64,000 nt of DNA from Brevibacillus invocatus (GCF_003710915.1 NZ_RHHR01000019.1:62001-126000); one strand, 5' to 3'; numbered from the stretch's first letter, positions 52,378 through 62,382 are shown. A program made the numbers and translations. The notes: generated from the sequence alone by a model not told the origin.

Positions 52378-52887
52378 GTGGAAGATTATGATCATTCCCA
52401 AGCTTTGATGGTTTTGATGCGGCGCGTTTTAAAGCAGCATCGTCGTAACGTTGATACGCTCATTCAGCAATACGATGTTTTTCCAGGACAGCCACCGATT
52501 TTACTGAGATTGGCCAAGACGGATGGACTTATACAGAAAGATTTAGCGGAGCATATCCTGATCAAACCTGCCAGCCTTACCACGATGCTTACCCGCATGG
52601 AAAAATCCGGAATGGTGACACGGCAGACTGATTCCCAAGACCAACGGATTTCACGCGTTTTTCTGACCGAGAAAGGACATCGAGCAGCACTTGCTGTCAA
52701 GGAAGTCATGCGGGATTTAGAAAAGAAGTGTTTTGAGAATTTTAGTGATGAGGAAAAAGAACTGTTTAAAAGCATGCTTCTGAAAATCCAAATCGAAATG
52801 GAGGATTACAAGCGGGAATCCCTCTCCACTGAAATCGAGAATGAAAGGTATGACATTCTTCATGAATCTGACAACAAAGGAACTTGA
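52378..52887 (+). CDS. MarR family transcriptional regulator
   Basis: A 169-residue regulator with the winged helix LLRLAKTDGLIQKDLAEHILIKPASLTTMLTRMEKSGMVTRQTDSQDQRISRVFLTEKG. The GTG at 52378 has SD GGAGG. It overlaps the next gene, a Bcr/CflA-type exporter, by 26 bp, so the two form an operon in which the MarR protein probably represses the exporter and itself through the palindrome at 52348. The inducer is unknown. Confidence 0.92.
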   Translation: MEDYDHSQALMVLMRRVLKQHRRNVDTLIQQYDVFPGQPPILLRLAKTDGLIQKDLAEHILIKPASLTTMLTRMEKSGMVTRQTDSQDQRISRVFLTEKGHRAALAVKEVMRDLEKKCFENFSDEEKELFKSMLLKIQIEMEDYKRESLSTEIENERYDILHESDNKGT

Positions 52888-54091
52888 ATATGACCCACAG
52901 CCATTGAACCGAAAAAGACGACTATGGATGGCCTCCGTCCTGGGTTCACTGGTTGCTTTTGGCCCGCTTTCGCTCGATATGTATTTGCCTGCTTTGCCCC
53001 TGCTGTCCGAAGATATGCAGACCAGCACCTCGATGGTTCAGCTTAGCCTGACCGCTTGCCTGGTAGGCCTTTCTGTGGGACAGCTTTTTGCAGGACCGAT
53101 CAGTGACGTTCGGGGAAGAAGAATTCCACTGTTGATCGGACTTCTGATTTACGCCGTATCGTCTATGTTATGTGCTGTGGCGCCTTCCATCTGGACGTTT
53201 GTATTGCTTCGGTTCGTTCAAGGACTGGCCGGTGCAGCCGGAATCGTCATTGCCCGAGCAATGGTAAGGGATATGTACGAAGGTTCTGAGATGACCAAGT
53301 TTTTTGCCCTTTTAATGCTGGTAAATGGTGTAGCCCCAATCGCAGCACCTATTTTCGGAAGTCAGCTGCTTCATTTTACCACCTGGGAGGGTGTCTTCGT
53401 TGTTCTATGCTTGATCGGAGTCATGATGTTTTTCGTGGTGATGTTCGGTCTACCTGAGACTTTGCCTCTTGAGCGTCGTTCCAAAGCTGGGATTACCCAT
53501 ACGCTCAGCACGTTTGGCAGGTTGATCAAGGATCGCACTTTCATGGGCTACGCCATGGCTCAAGGATTGATTACAGCAGCCATGTTTGCTTATATTGCCG
53601 GATCTCCATTCGTTTTGCAAGATATTTTCGGCGTTTCACCTGCGATGTTTAGCGTCGTCTTTGCGGTTAATGGCATAGGCATCATAATCGCCAGCCAAGT
53701 AACTGGCAGACTCGCTGGAAAAATCAGCGAGAATACACTGTTTGTATTTGGCATTTCTCTTGCGACTGTTGCGGGGCTTGTTCTTCTCACCATGATCCTG
53801 CTAAATGGCAGTTTGCTTTCCGTGCTTGTTCCCTTGTTTTTCGTTGTTTCCAGTGTCGGAATTGTCGGAGCGACCGGCTTCTCTCTTGCCATGCAAAAAC
53901 AGAGTCAAGCAGCGGGAAGTGCATCTGCTCTCCAAGGCCTGATTTCGTTTATCAGTGGTGGAATTGTTGCTCCGTTAGTCGGTATTGGCGGAAGTACGAC
54001 TGCTGTCCCAATGGGTGTCGTCATTGCCGTTTCCACGATTTGCGCTGTGCTTACGTATTTGTTATTGATTCGCACGCGAAGACCCTTATAG
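52862..54091 (+). CDS. Bcr/CflA-type MFS multidrug exporter
   Basis: A 409-residue transporter with 12 hydrophobic helices. SLDMYLPALPLLSEDMQTS in TM1 and the motif-A loop GPISDVRGRRIPLLIG are characteristic of the Bcr/CflA drug:H+ antiporters. The ATG at 52862 is used; another in-frame ATG lies at 52841 but is inside marR. It probably exports a drug or a metabolite under MarR control. A terminator follows. Confidence 0.92.
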   Translation: MNLTTKELEYDPQPLNRKRRLWMASVLGSLVAFGPLSLDMYLPALPLLSEDMQTSTSMVQLSLTACLVGLSVGQLFAGPISDVRGRRIPLLIGLLIYAVSSMLCAVAPSIWTFVLLRFVQGLAGAAGIVIARAMVRDMYEGSEMTKFFALLMLVNGVAPIAAPIFGSQLLHFTTWEGVFVVLCLIGVMMFFVVMFGLPETLPLERRSKAGITHTLSTFGRLIKDRTFMGYAMAQGLITAAMFAYIAGSPFVLQDIFGVSPAMFSVVFAVNGIGIIIASQVTGRLAGKISENTLFVFGISLATVAGLVLLTMILLNGSLLSVLVPLFFVVSSVGIVGATGFSLAMQKQSQAAGSASALQGLISFISGGIVAPLVGIGGSTTAVPMGVVIAVSTICAVLTYLLLIRTRRPL

Positions 54092-54100
54092 ACGAGAGAA

Positions 54101-54146
54101 AGACAAGGACGTTTCTAACGGAACGATCCCTTGTCTTCTTTTTTTT
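54101..54146 (+). terminator. Terminator of the marR-MFS operon
   Basis: GACAAGG / CCTTGTC stem with a 21-nt loop, then TTCTTTTTTTT. Confidence 0.8.
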
Positions 54147-54183
54147 AAAAGAACTTCGTGGTGTTCGCGCCGCTAGCTTTACC

Positions 54184-54212
54184 AAAAAAAGAACCCGGAT
54201 TTTCATCCGGGC
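54184..54212 (-). terminator. Terminator after hfq
   Basis: GCCCGGAT / ATCCGGGT on the minus strand followed by TCTTTTTTTGG, 17 bp after the hfq stop. Confidence 0.9.
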
Positions 54213-54228
54213 TTGGGGTCGTACTGCT

Positions 54229-54468
54229 TTACTGCTGGTTGTTTTCCTGAGACATCAGGGAAACGGGGCGTTGAGGGGTGAACGTAGAAATCGCATGCTT
54301 GTAAACGAGCTGTTGCTTGCCTTCGCTATCAATCACAATCGTGAAATTGTCGAATGCCTTAATATACCCGCGCAATTGAAATCCGTTCACCAGGTAAATG
54401 GTGACCGCGATGTTTTCTTTCCGCAAATGATTCAAAAACGTATCTTGAATATTGATCGTCTGTTTCAT
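54229..54468 (-). CDS. hfq: RNA chaperone Hfq
   Basis: A 79-residue Sm-like protein that binds small RNAs and mRNAs as a hexamer. [46 protein letters not shown] is Sm1; the Sm2 KH motif is in YKHAIST. The short C-terminus is typical of Firmicutes. The ATG at 54468 has SD GGGGG 9 nt upstream. It lies 29 bp after miaA in the mutSL-miaA-hfq cluster and ends at a strong terminator. Confidence 0.97.
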   Translation of the reverse strand: MKQTINIQDTFLNHLRKENIAVTIYLVNGFQLRGYIKAFDNFTIVIDSEGKQQLVYKHAISTFTPQRPVSLMSQENNQQ

Positions 54469-54497
54469 GTACACTACCCCCTAAAAGGACTTGTATG

Positions 54498-55457
54498 TTA
54501 TATATTCGGCAATTGTTGAAACTTTCCTGCCAATATCTGCTTGATAGTTTGCTCGACGTGAGGCTTGTTTGCAGGATCCGTCATGTCAAACCATTCTATC
54601 TCCGTCATCCGTCTAAACCAAGAAAGCTGACGTTTGGCAAAATGGCGTGTTCGTTGCTTAATATCATTAATCGCTTTATCAAGCGTGATCTCGCCGTACA
54701 AGTAAGGAACGAGCTCCTTGTAGCCCAGTCCTTGCATGGCAACGAGCGAAGGATCATACCCTTGATTCAGCAAGCCACGGACTTCTTCAATCAATCCCGC
54801 CTCGACCATTAGATCGACACGCTGATTGATTCGTTGATACAGCTTCTCGCGGTCCATCGTCAAACCAATCATGAGCAGATCATAGGGCGACTGCTTGGCA
54901 CGCAGCTGAAAGTCAGACATTTTGTAGCCGCTGCTCTCATAAATCTCCAAAGCTCGAATAACACGCTTTACATCATTGGCATGAAGACGTTCCGCAGTAA
55001 TGGGATCGATAGCAGCCAATCGTGCGTGTAGAGCTTCTACCCCTTCCGTATCTGCCAGGCGCTGCAAACGATCTCGCAGCTCAGGATCATGCGATGTTTG
55101 AGAGAATTGAAAACGATGCGTTACCGACTCTATGTAGAGGCCTGTTCCACCGACGATAAATGGAATGCGATTGCGCTGGTTGATCTCTGTAATGAGCCGC
55201 GTGGCACTTTCCTGAAATTGAGCCACAGAGTATTCGTCATCCGGATTGATGACATCGATCAGATGATGAGGAACACGGGCAAGCTCGGCTGCTGATGCTT
55301 TGGCCGTTCCAATATCCATCCCTCGGTACACCTGCATGGAGTCTCCAGAAATAATCTCTCCATCAAACTGTTCGGCCAACTCCAGACTAAGCTCTGTCTT
55401 GCCTACGGCTGTAGGGCCTATAATGACGACAAGCTTTTCTCTCTGCTCCAAGGTCAC
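54498..55457 (-). CDS. miaA: tRNA dimethylallyltransferase
   Basis: A 319-residue enzyme that adds an isopentenyl group to A37 of tRNAs reading UNN codons; MiaB then methylthiolates it. Landmarks: P-loop GPTAVGKTELSLELA, DSMQVYRGMDIGTAK, DVINPDDEYSVAQF, IPFIVGGTGLYI, and AMQGLGYKEL. It overlaps the upstream methyltransferase by 4 bp. It is transcribed with hfq. Confidence 0.97.
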   Translation of the reverse strand: MTLEQREKLVVIIGPTAVGKTELSLELAEQFDGEIISGDSMQVYRGMDIGTAKASAAELARVPHHLIDVINPDDEYSVAQFQESATRLITEINQRNRIPFIVGGTGLYIESVTHRFQFSQTSHDPELRDRLQRLADTEGVEALHARLAAIDPITAERLHANDVKRVIRALEIYESSGYKMSDFQLRAKQSPYDLLMIGLTMDREKLYQRINQRVDLMVEAGLIEEVRGLLNQGYDPSLVAMQGLGYKELVPYLYGEITLDKAINDIKQRTRHFAKRQLSWFRRMTEIEWFDMTDPANKPHVEQTIKQILAGKFQQLPNI

Positions 55458-56239
55458 TCCCCTCCATCTATCTCTTTGTAGCTGAACACGACGTGCTGAC
55501 CACGTACGCGTACGGGAGTAAAGCCGAACCGCTCATGCAATCTGCTCGTTTTTCCCTCTTTGATCACGACGCGTTTGCTGGCGACACGCATCGCTTCTCG
55601 TACCGCATCCTCGTGCAACGAGTTCGGGTTGGCAAGCTCACGTATTCCTGCAATGCCTGTAGAGCTTTGTACGGTCACTTCAAACATCGGATCAAAATAG
55701 ACGACATCGAAAGCGTGATCCGGCAGTTCCCTCAGAACATCCAGATGGTTGGCACAACGTACTTCGACTCGCCGCATGGCTTCACACAGCTCAGTCGCAT
55801 CTGATGTCCAATGACGCAAACCATCTTCGACCAGGATCGCAATGAGACGCTCTGACTCTATGCCGACGACTCGTCCATTGACACCAGCAGCATGGGAAAA
55901 AACGATCGCGTCAGCTCCCAAACCCATAGTGGCATCCAATATACGATACCCTGGTTGAATTTGGCAAGCGACAAGCATAGTATCAGTATCACCGCGCATC
56001 AGTCGCTTTATACGAAATGCGGCTGTATTCGGATGAAAAAAGAACGGTTTTTTTCCCGGCACTTCCAGTCTTGCTCCCAGCGCAGACACCACCAGAACTT
56101 CTTCTTCCTGATGTCTTCTACGCATCGCCTGCAAGGACATTTCTCCCCGCTCTACCACACGCAAACCAAAGCGCTCGGCCAATTCCGAGGCATGATCCAG
56201 CGTTTCCCTACCGGGCTCAAGTCCGGTGGTGATGATCAT
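55454..56239 (-). CDS. Class I SAM-dependent methyltransferase (RsmJ-like)
   Basis: A 261-residue protein. The SAM motif ILDATMGLGADAIVFSHAAG and the post-motif FDVVYFDPMFEV fit a class I methyltransferase of the RsmJ/UPF0341 type, which in Gammaproteobacteria methylates 16S rRNA G1516. In Firmicutes the target is not established. An N-terminal region MIITTGLEPGRETLDHASELAERFGLRVVERGEMSLQ resembles the substrate-recognition part. The ATG at 56239 has SD GGAG. It overlaps miaA by 4 bp. Confidence 0.8.
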   Translation of the reverse strand: MIITTGLEPGRETLDHASELAERFGLRVVERGEMSLQAMRRRHQEEEVLVVSALGARLEVPGKKPFFFHPNTAAFRIKRLMRGDTDTMLVACQIQPGYRILDATMGLGADAIVFSHAAGVNGRVVGIESERLIAILVEDGLRHWTSDATELCEAMRRVEVRCANHLDVLRELPDHAFDVVYFDPMFEVTVQSSTGIAGIRELANPNSLHEDAVREAMRVASKRVVIKEGKTSRLHERFGFTPVRVRGQHVVFSYKEIDGGE

Positions 56240-56315
56240 CGATGCTTTCCACTCCTCCATGTACGTCTGGGACGGACACTTCAAATTCTAGTATACATGA
56301 TTGTCCACTGAATCG

Positions 56316-58292
56316 TTACATCACTCTCTTAAACATTTTCTCCAAATCGTAAGCAGAGAAATGAATAATAATGGGCCTTCCATGTGGACAGGTAAAAGGA
56401 CTTGAGGTCAAACGCAGCTGATTCAGCAAACTCTCCATTTCAGCGTTGGTCAGGAAGCGGTTTGCCTTGATAGAAGCTTTGCAAGACATCATGATCGCTG
56501 CTTTCTCCCGCATTTGGCGGACGTCTGCTTGTACACTTTCACCTGCTTCCAGGACGAATTGCATCAATTCCTCAATCACTTCCAGCTCTGCGCCTTCAGG
56601 GAACCAGTGTGGGTGCGCCCGAATGATAAATGAGCGATTCCCAAAAGACTCAATCTCCAATCCAAAGGACTGAAGCAGCGGAAGCCGCTTCTCCAGACGT
56701 GCAGCCTCAGCTGCTGTACACTCCACCGTATGAGGAAAAAGCATCAGTTGGCTCGCAATGCTGTCTTGCCGGAGCTTTTCCATGAAATACTCATAAAAAA
56801 TTCGTTCCTGAGCAGCATGCTGGTCAATCAAATACATCCCCGTGTCATTCTGGGCAACGATGTAGGTACCGTGTACCTGCCCGACCGGATAGAGAACAGG
56901 AACGGCGGACTCCTCACTCGTAGGAGATTCGTTTACCGGTTGTTCGACATTATCTTGCTCTTGCAAGGTAACTCGCTCTGCCAGATCGCTCTCGACAGGT
57001 TCCCGTTCTTCACGGACCGGCTCTGACTCCATTTGAACATTGAAGACATCCAGATCGGACTCCACATTACTTGTGGGTCTATCGTTTATACGTTGATCGA
57101 TGGCTGGAGGTTCCGCATAGCGGATCTTTGCTTCCTTTACAGCTGGTTCAATGGCTTCCTTCACACTTACCACGGGAGATTCAGCAACATGCTCTTGTGA
57201 ATGGCTGACAGAACGAACAGGAATCTGCAAATCAAACTGCGGCTGCTCCACCTGTAAAACGACCTTAGCCTTGGGTTGTGTCGTCATCGGACGAACGATT
57301 CCCAAGCCTTGGCGCAGGGTTTCCTTGACGGATTGCTCGATCGCCTGGCATAGCTCATCTTCTTTGCTGAATCTCGCTTCCAGCTTGGCTGGATGAACAT
57401 TGACATCCACCAATGTCGGGTCCATCTCAATCTGAATAGCGACGATCGGATATCTTCCAATCGGCAACAGGGTATGATATCCGCGCATGATGGCATTGTT
57501 CAAGGCGTAGCTACGAATGTATCGCCCATTTACGAGAGTTGAAAGGTAAGAACGATTGGCACGAGTCACTTCGGTCTTGGATATCAAGCCGCTCCAGCGA
57601 AAATCGAGCGTTTCTCCGGAGATGGGCAATAGGAGCTTGGCCATTTTTACCCCGTAGATAGCAGCCATGACATGCAGAAGCTTTCCGTCACCTGAGGTTT
57701 GCAGCAAGTTTTTTTGATTATGCGTCAAGATGAAGGAGATATCAGGATGAGTCAGCGCCAGTCTGTTCACATAATCAGATATATGACTAATCTCCGTTGC
57801 GATCGATTTCATGTACTTCAGGCGGGCTGGTGTATTGTAAAACAAGCTGCGGACACATACTTCGGTTCCATTTACAGTAGCAACATCCCGCTCTTCTACG
57901 ATTTGACCGCCTTCGATCCCGAGGCGTGTGCCTACTTGGCTGCTGGATGGACTGCTGGTCAGCTCGACTCGAGAAACCGCTGCAATACTTGGCAGTGTCT
58001 CTCCGCGAAAGCCAAGGGTGCGGATACGGAACAGATCACGGGTGGAACCGATTTTACTTGTGGCGTGACGCTCAAAAGCGAGTCGGCAGTCTTCCCTGTC
58101 CATGCCTTGCCCGTCATCCACGATCCGAATCAGCTCCAAGCCTCCTTCTTCAACATGGACTTCAACCTTCGTTGCACCTGCATCAATGGCATTTTCCACC
58201 AGCTCTTTCACTACAGAAGCAGGTCGTTCAACTACTTCTCCCGCAGCAATCATATTCGCAAGATGCTCGTCTAGCAGCTTGATTTTTCCCAC
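56316..58292 (-). CDS. mutL: DNA mismatch repair protein MutL
   Basis: A 658-residue GHKL ATPase and endonuclease. N-terminal motifs: IAAGEVVERPASVVKELVENAIDAG (Mg/ATP), DDGQGM, RHATSKI, TLGFRGETLPSI. A variable linker of about 130 residues, rich in Glu/Val/Pro, is followed by the C-terminal dimerisation/endonuclease domain with DQHAAQERIFYEYF (about 490, metal motif) and CPHGRPIIIHF near the end. The endonuclease motif is the type found in organisms without MutH. It starts 25 bp after mutS. Confidence 0.98.
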   Translation of the reverse strand: MGKIKLLDEHLANMIAAGEVVERPASVVKELVENAIDAGATKVEVHVEEGGLELIRIVDDGQGMDREDCRLAFERHATSKIGSTRDLFRIRTLGFRGETLPSIAAVSRVELTSSPSSSQVGTRLGIEGGQIVEERDVATVNGTEVCVRSLFYNTPARLKYMKSIATEISHISDYVNRLALTHPDISFILTHNQKNLLQTSGDGKLLHVMAAIYGVKMAKLLLPISGETLDFRWSGLISKTEVTRANRSYLSTLVNGRYIRSYALNNAIMRGYHTLLPIGRYPIVAIQIEMDPTLVDVNVHPAKLEARFSKEDELCQAIEQSVKETLRQGLGIVRPMTTQPKAKVVLQVEQPQFDLQIPVRSVSHSQEHVAESPVVSVKEAIEPAVKEAKIRYAEPPAIDQRINDRPTSNVESDLDVFNVQMESEPVREEREPVESDLAERVTLQEQDNVEQPVNESPTSEESAVPVLYPVGQVHGTYIVAQNDTGMYLIDQHAAQERIFYEYFMEKLRQDSIASQLMLFPHTVECTAAEAARLEKRLPLLQSFGLEIESFGNRSFIIRAHPHWFPEGAELEVIEELMQFVLEAGESVQADVRQMREKAAIMMSCKASIKANRFLTNAEMESLLNQLRLTSSPFTCPHGRPIIIHFSAYDLEKMFKRVM

Positions 58293-58317
58293 GGCGGTTT
58301 CTCACCTCCTGCTTGCT

Positions 58318-60894
58318 TCATCCCTGTTTCAATCGCTTTTTCCACTCGAACAGCTTCATCATGGCATCCATTGGGGTCGTCTGATTCAGATCCAAATCCC
58401 GAAGCTCCTCTATGATAGCCAATTCTTCAGGATGGGCTGGTGGTGACGGTTCTTCGCTCACAGCAGCGACTGGGGCTGTCCACAACGCCTCGAAGGACAT
58501 CTGCATATCCGTGCTTGTAGCAGATGAGCCCGCTTCCAACCCCGTTAATATGCTTCTTGCCCTTTCAATGACCCAATGAGGCATTTGCGCAAGCTCAGCC
58601 ACGTGAATACCATAGCTCTTATCCGCTCTTCCCTCTTCGATTCTGTGCAGAAACAATAGCTTCCCATCCCGTTCTTCACAACGGGCATTTACATTTACTA
58701 CCCCATGCATGGTATCAGCCAAGCCTGTCAATTCGTGATAATGTGTGGAGAAAAGCGTTTTTGCTCCGATTTTTTCCCCGATGTATTCAATAACAGCCTG
58801 AGCCAAAGCCATCCCGTCATACGTAGACGTTCCTCTGCCTATTTCGTCGAGCAAAATCAGGCTTTGGGAGGTCGCCTTTTGCAGCGCATGCTTCGTCTCG
58901 AGCATTTCCACCATGAAGGTACTGTGTCCGCCAACCAGATCATCGGCAGCTCCAATGCGGGTAAAGATCTGATCGACCAGCGTCAGTGATGCTTGCTTCG
59001 CCGGTACAAAACAACCAATCTGTGCCATGACCGTAATCAGCGCAATCTGCCGCATATACGTACTTTTCCCTGCCATGTTCGGGCCGGTAATCAAGAGAAT
59101 CTGCCGCTTGTCCTGGTCCATGGTAACGTCATTGGCCACGTACTTTTCCTGCTCTAGAACCGCCTCTACAACGGGATGACGACCATCCTGGATCACGTAC
59201 TCGCCACTTTCCGAAAACTGCGGTCGTACATAACCGCGTTCGTCACTGACGGTCGCAAATGCCTGAAGAACATCGACGGTCGAGATCCGTTCTGCAAGCT
59301 CCTGAATACGCGGGATCTGTTTCGCCATCTCGTTTCGTACCGCAGTAAACAACTGGTACTCCAGTTCGATCATTTTGTCTTCCGCTTCCAGAATCAAGGC
59401 TTCCTGCTCTTTCAATTCTGGAGTGATGTAGCGCTCCGCATTGGTAAGGGTCTGCTTTCTCTCAAAGCGTCCCGCAGGAACGTTTGGGATATTTGCCTTC
59501 GAGACCTCGATGTAATAGCCAAATACCTTATTGAAACCAACCTTTAGGGAACGTATTCCGGTTGCTTCCCGTTCCCGCTGCTCCAGCTGGGCAATCCAGG
59601 TCTTGCCTTCCCGACTCGCTGTATGCAGCTTGTCCAGGTAAGCATCGTAGCCGGTACGGATGATTCCTCCTTCGCGAATCGAGAGAGGAGGATCGTCCAC
59701 CAGCGCTTCACGCAGAAAATCAACCAGATCTGTGCAAGCATCCATTTCATTTGCCATCTGCAGCAAAACGGATGAGTCTGTTTGAAGCAACAGCTGTTTT
59801 AATTCAGGGACGGCTTCGAGCGACAGGCGCAATTGCACCAGATCGCGAGCATTGGCATTACCATACGCGATGCGGCCTGCCAAACGTTCCAGGTCATACA
59901 CCCGATCCAGACAAGTACGCACATCAGAGCGCAGCAGCATATCCCCTTTGAGTGCCTCAACAGCCTCCAGACGCGAAGTCAGCTCTTGCCGATTGCGTAG
60001 TGGACGCTCGATCCATCTGCGAAGCAGCCTGCCGCCCATTGCAGTTTCCGAGCGATCCAATAACCATAGGAGCGAGCCCTTTTTGGTCTTATCGCGTATC
60101 GTCTCGATCAACTCGAGATTTCGGCGAGAAAAGCCATCCATCTGCAGATATTGTCTCGCATCATAGCGCTTGATCTGTCTCATGTGGGCAAGACTTCGTT
60201 TTTGTGTCGTTCCTATGTAGTACAAAAGAACATTTACAGCCGTCCGCATAGCCATATCCAGGTCTTTCGCCTGACTCTGGTATTGCTCGTCGACTGCGAA
60301 TTCATGCAGCTGGCCGCTCGCGATCGCTGCACTTGGGATGGAGGTTTTGGGAAGGGTATCAAAGCCGTAAAAGACCAGCTCTTTTGGTCTGTACTGCAGC
60401 GCTTCATCCAGCACCAGCTGCCCTGTACCGGTCAAGGAGGTGACGTACATTTCACCCGTACTCATGTCACAGGCAGCTATCCCGCTGCGGCCATCCACCT
60501 CTGCGATCGCGGCCATGTAATTGTTTTCCTTATCCGTCAGCCATTTGCCTTCCATCATCGTTCCTGGCGTAATTACGCGCGTCACTTCACGACGGACGAC
60601 ACCCTTTGCTTCCTTCGGGTCCTCGACTTGCTCACAGACTGCTACCTTGTAGCCTTTTTTCAGCAATTCCGCGATGTAGCCGTCCGCCGCATGGTGAGGA
60701 ACCCCGCACATCGGAATACGCTCATCTGTGCCGCCTTCCCGACCAGTCAAGGTAATCTCCAGCTCCCGCGACGCAAGCATGGCATCTTCAAAAAAGAGTT
60801 CGTAAAAATCTCCCAAACGGAAAAATAAGAAAGTATCCGGATAATCTTTCTTGATCGCCAGATACTGTTGAATCATCGGGGTATATTGAGCCAT
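58318..60894 (-). CDS. mutS: DNA mismatch repair protein MutS
   Basis: An 858-residue mismatch-binding ATPase. The mismatch-contacting Phe-x-Glu is F30/E32 in LGDFYELF. The core and lever domains are in the middle, the ABC-like ATPase near residue 600 has GPNMAGKSTYMRQ (P-loop), DEIGRGTSTYDG (Walker B/signature) and STHYHELT. A short C-terminal helix-turn-helix ends it. ATG 60894, SD AGGAGA. It is preceded by the amidoligase-like gene, and followed by mutL. Confidence 0.98.
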   Translation of the reverse strand: MAQYTPMIQQYLAIKKDYPDTFLFFRLGDFYELFFEDAMLASRELEITLTGREGGTDERIPMCGVPHHAADGYIAELLKKGYKVAVCEQVEDPKEAKGVVRREVTRVITPGTMMEGKWLTDKENNYMAAIAEVDGRSGIAACDMSTGEMYVTSLTGTGQLVLDEALQYRPKELVFYGFDTLPKTSIPSAAIASGQLHEFAVDEQYQSQAKDLDMAMRTAVNVLLYYIGTTQKRSLAHMRQIKRYDARQYLQMDGFSRRNLELIETIRDKTKKGSLLWLLDRSETAMGGRLLRRWIERPLRNRQELTSRLEAVEALKGDMLLRSDVRTCLDRVYDLERLAGRIAYGNANARDLVQLRLSLEAVPELKQLLLQTDSSVLLQMANEMDACTDLVDFLREALVDDPPLSIREGGIIRTGYDAYLDKLHTASREGKTWIAQLEQREREATGIRSLKVGFNKVFGYYIEVSKANIPNVPAGRFERKQTLTNAERYITPELKEQEALILEAEDKMIELEYQLFTAVRNEMAKQIPRIQELAERISTVDVLQAFATVSDERGYVRPQFSESGEYVIQDGRHPVVEAVLEQEKYVANDVTMDQDKRQILLITGPNMAGKSTYMRQIALITVMAQIGCFVPAKQASLTLVDQIFTRIGAADDLVGGHSTFMVEMLETKHALQKATSQSLILLDEIGRGTSTYDGMALAQAVIEYIGEKIGAKTLFSTHYHELTGLADTMHGVVNVNARCEERDGKLLFLHRIEEGRADKSYGIHVAELAQMPHWVIERARSILTGLEAGSSATSTDMQMSFEALWTAPVAAVSEEPSPPAHPEELAIIEELRDLDLNQTTPMDAMMKLFEWKKRLKQG

Positions 60895-60970
60895 TGTTTT
60901 CTTCTCCTACCTGTAAATCTCGTATGCTATTATAGCATGTTTTGCATCGAATGTTGAACGGCACTCGCAC

Positions 60971-62281
60971 TCATCCTAGCAGATTCCATGCCTTGCGCAA
61001 ATTATCTTGAGCGGGCCACGTTTGGCCGGAGAGCAGGATCGTAAAATACCGATCCAAATGAAACTGGGAAAGTTGATACCCGGGCATTTGGCGCAATTCT
61101 CTCCAAATGGTTTCCACATAAGGTTTCAGTACCAATTTTTCGCCACGGTAGTAGGCTTTTATCAAAGCTGGCTGAAGATGAGGTGCAGCTTGAAGAAGAG
61201 AATGGTTGTTGGCGATCAGTCGCGAAAGATGCAGGACACCTCGTGTCACAGTTGGATGCACCAGCCAGCTCGGCATCGTCCGATATTCAAACCCGTATGT
61301 TTTTTCGCGAACATCGCCTAAAAATCCGTAGCGTTCCCTGCGCTGCTGGCAGCTCTGATCCTCAATCAAGACAAGAGGCAGCGCAAGGTAGGCATCCAGC
61401 TTTCGACGCAATGAAAACGTAGGCGTGATTCCACTGAAATGAATATGTCCACCAATGGGGTAACCTGGAAACGGCATGCCTCCAGCCAGCCACTCGAGCT
61501 GCGGGTTATTCATCTTCTGGTTTGCCAGCTTCAAAGCATCCCAGATATGCGCAAACAAATCTTCAGGATCCTCTACGGGCTCCGGTCGCAGCTCGGCTAC
61601 AGGATGCTGATGCATCGCCAATTCTTCCCGATAACGCGTCGTATCACAGCCGACAATACCTGCAATCCTCAGGTAGTCAGAGGCAAGCGCCATGCTTCCG
61701 TCTTCTTTTCGCAACGCGAATTCCGGATCAGCACCCAGCTTCAATAGTCTTTGCGGGTGCATGCTCTGTCTTTTTTCCCACCATTCGCTTGCAAGCTGCA
61801 TATACTGATCAGCTAGCTCAACCGGCCAGTCTGGAATCACTTGTACCACCTTGGCTCGATGTGCAGAAACGGCATAGATCAGCACTTGACCAGCGTCAAT
61901 ACCCGATGCATACAAGCTTCTTGCGGCTAGTGTTTTCACCAGATTTACTTCCGGATCTTGGCTCGGCAAGCTTACAGACTCATAGGAAGGTAAGTCCCAC
62001 GATTGCAGCAGCCACTGCTCCTGCTCTGCCATCCGTGACATGTGCAGGATTTGATCTTGATACAAGCTCACCAGGTAAGTCCGCCAGCCGGGTTGCGGTC
62101 TTTTCTTCGCAGTCACCGGAAGTCGACTGAGCCGCAGAAGCCATCTGCCCGCTTCAGGTCGTTTTAAAAATTCCACTGCTTCCTTCGCATTTGACGTCAT
62201 CTTTTGTCCGGTTTTCCCCTTGAATGTGTGAGCGGTATTTCCCTGTGCGCGCAAGATCATGTCCACCACACTCCTTAACAT
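60971..62281 (-). CDS. Amidoligase-like protein (phiEco32-type COOH-NH2 ligase family)
   Basis: A 436-residue protein. The C-terminal part (about 180-430) has the landmarks of the COOH.NH2 ligase-type 2 family with a glutamine-synthetase/GCS-like fold: LLKLGADPEFALR, CDTTRYREELAMHQHPVAELRPEPVEDP, GYPIGGHIHFSG, and YGFEYRTMPSWLVHP. Acidic and His residues in these motifs would bind Mg-ATP. The N-terminal 170 residues are of unknown fold. The enzymes are expected to form amide bonds; the acceptor here is unknown. It lies 76 bp before mutS and 130 bp after cotE, splitting the usual cotE-mutS pair. Confidence 0.75.
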   Translation of the reverse strand: MLRSVVDMILRAQGNTAHTFKGKTGQKMTSNAKEAVEFLKRPEAGRWLLRLSRLPVTAKKRPQPGWRTYLVSLYQDQILHMSRMAEQEQWLLQSWDLPSYESVSLPSQDPEVNLVKTLAARSLYASGIDAGQVLIYAVSAHRAKVVQVIPDWPVELADQYMQLASEWWEKRQSMHPQRLLKLGADPEFALRKEDGSMALASDYLRIAGIVGCDTTRYREELAMHQHPVAELRPEPVEDPEDLFAHIWDALKLANQKMNNPQLEWLAGGMPFPGYPIGGHIHFSGITPTFSLRRKLDAYLALPLVLIEDQSCQQRRERYGFLGDVREKTYGFEYRTMPSWLVHPTVTRGVLHLSRLIANNHSLLQAAPHLQPALIKAYYRGEKLVLKPYVETIWRELRQMPGYQLSQFHLDRYFTILLSGQTWPAQDNLRKAWNLLG

Positions 62282-62382
62282 TTCTGCTATAGCTTATGAT
62301 AGCGCCCAAAAATGTGTGGCAGGAAAAAACTTCTTCCTCTTTTGCCCAATGAGAACGTTGGTGAATGAGTGTTTGAAAAAAG

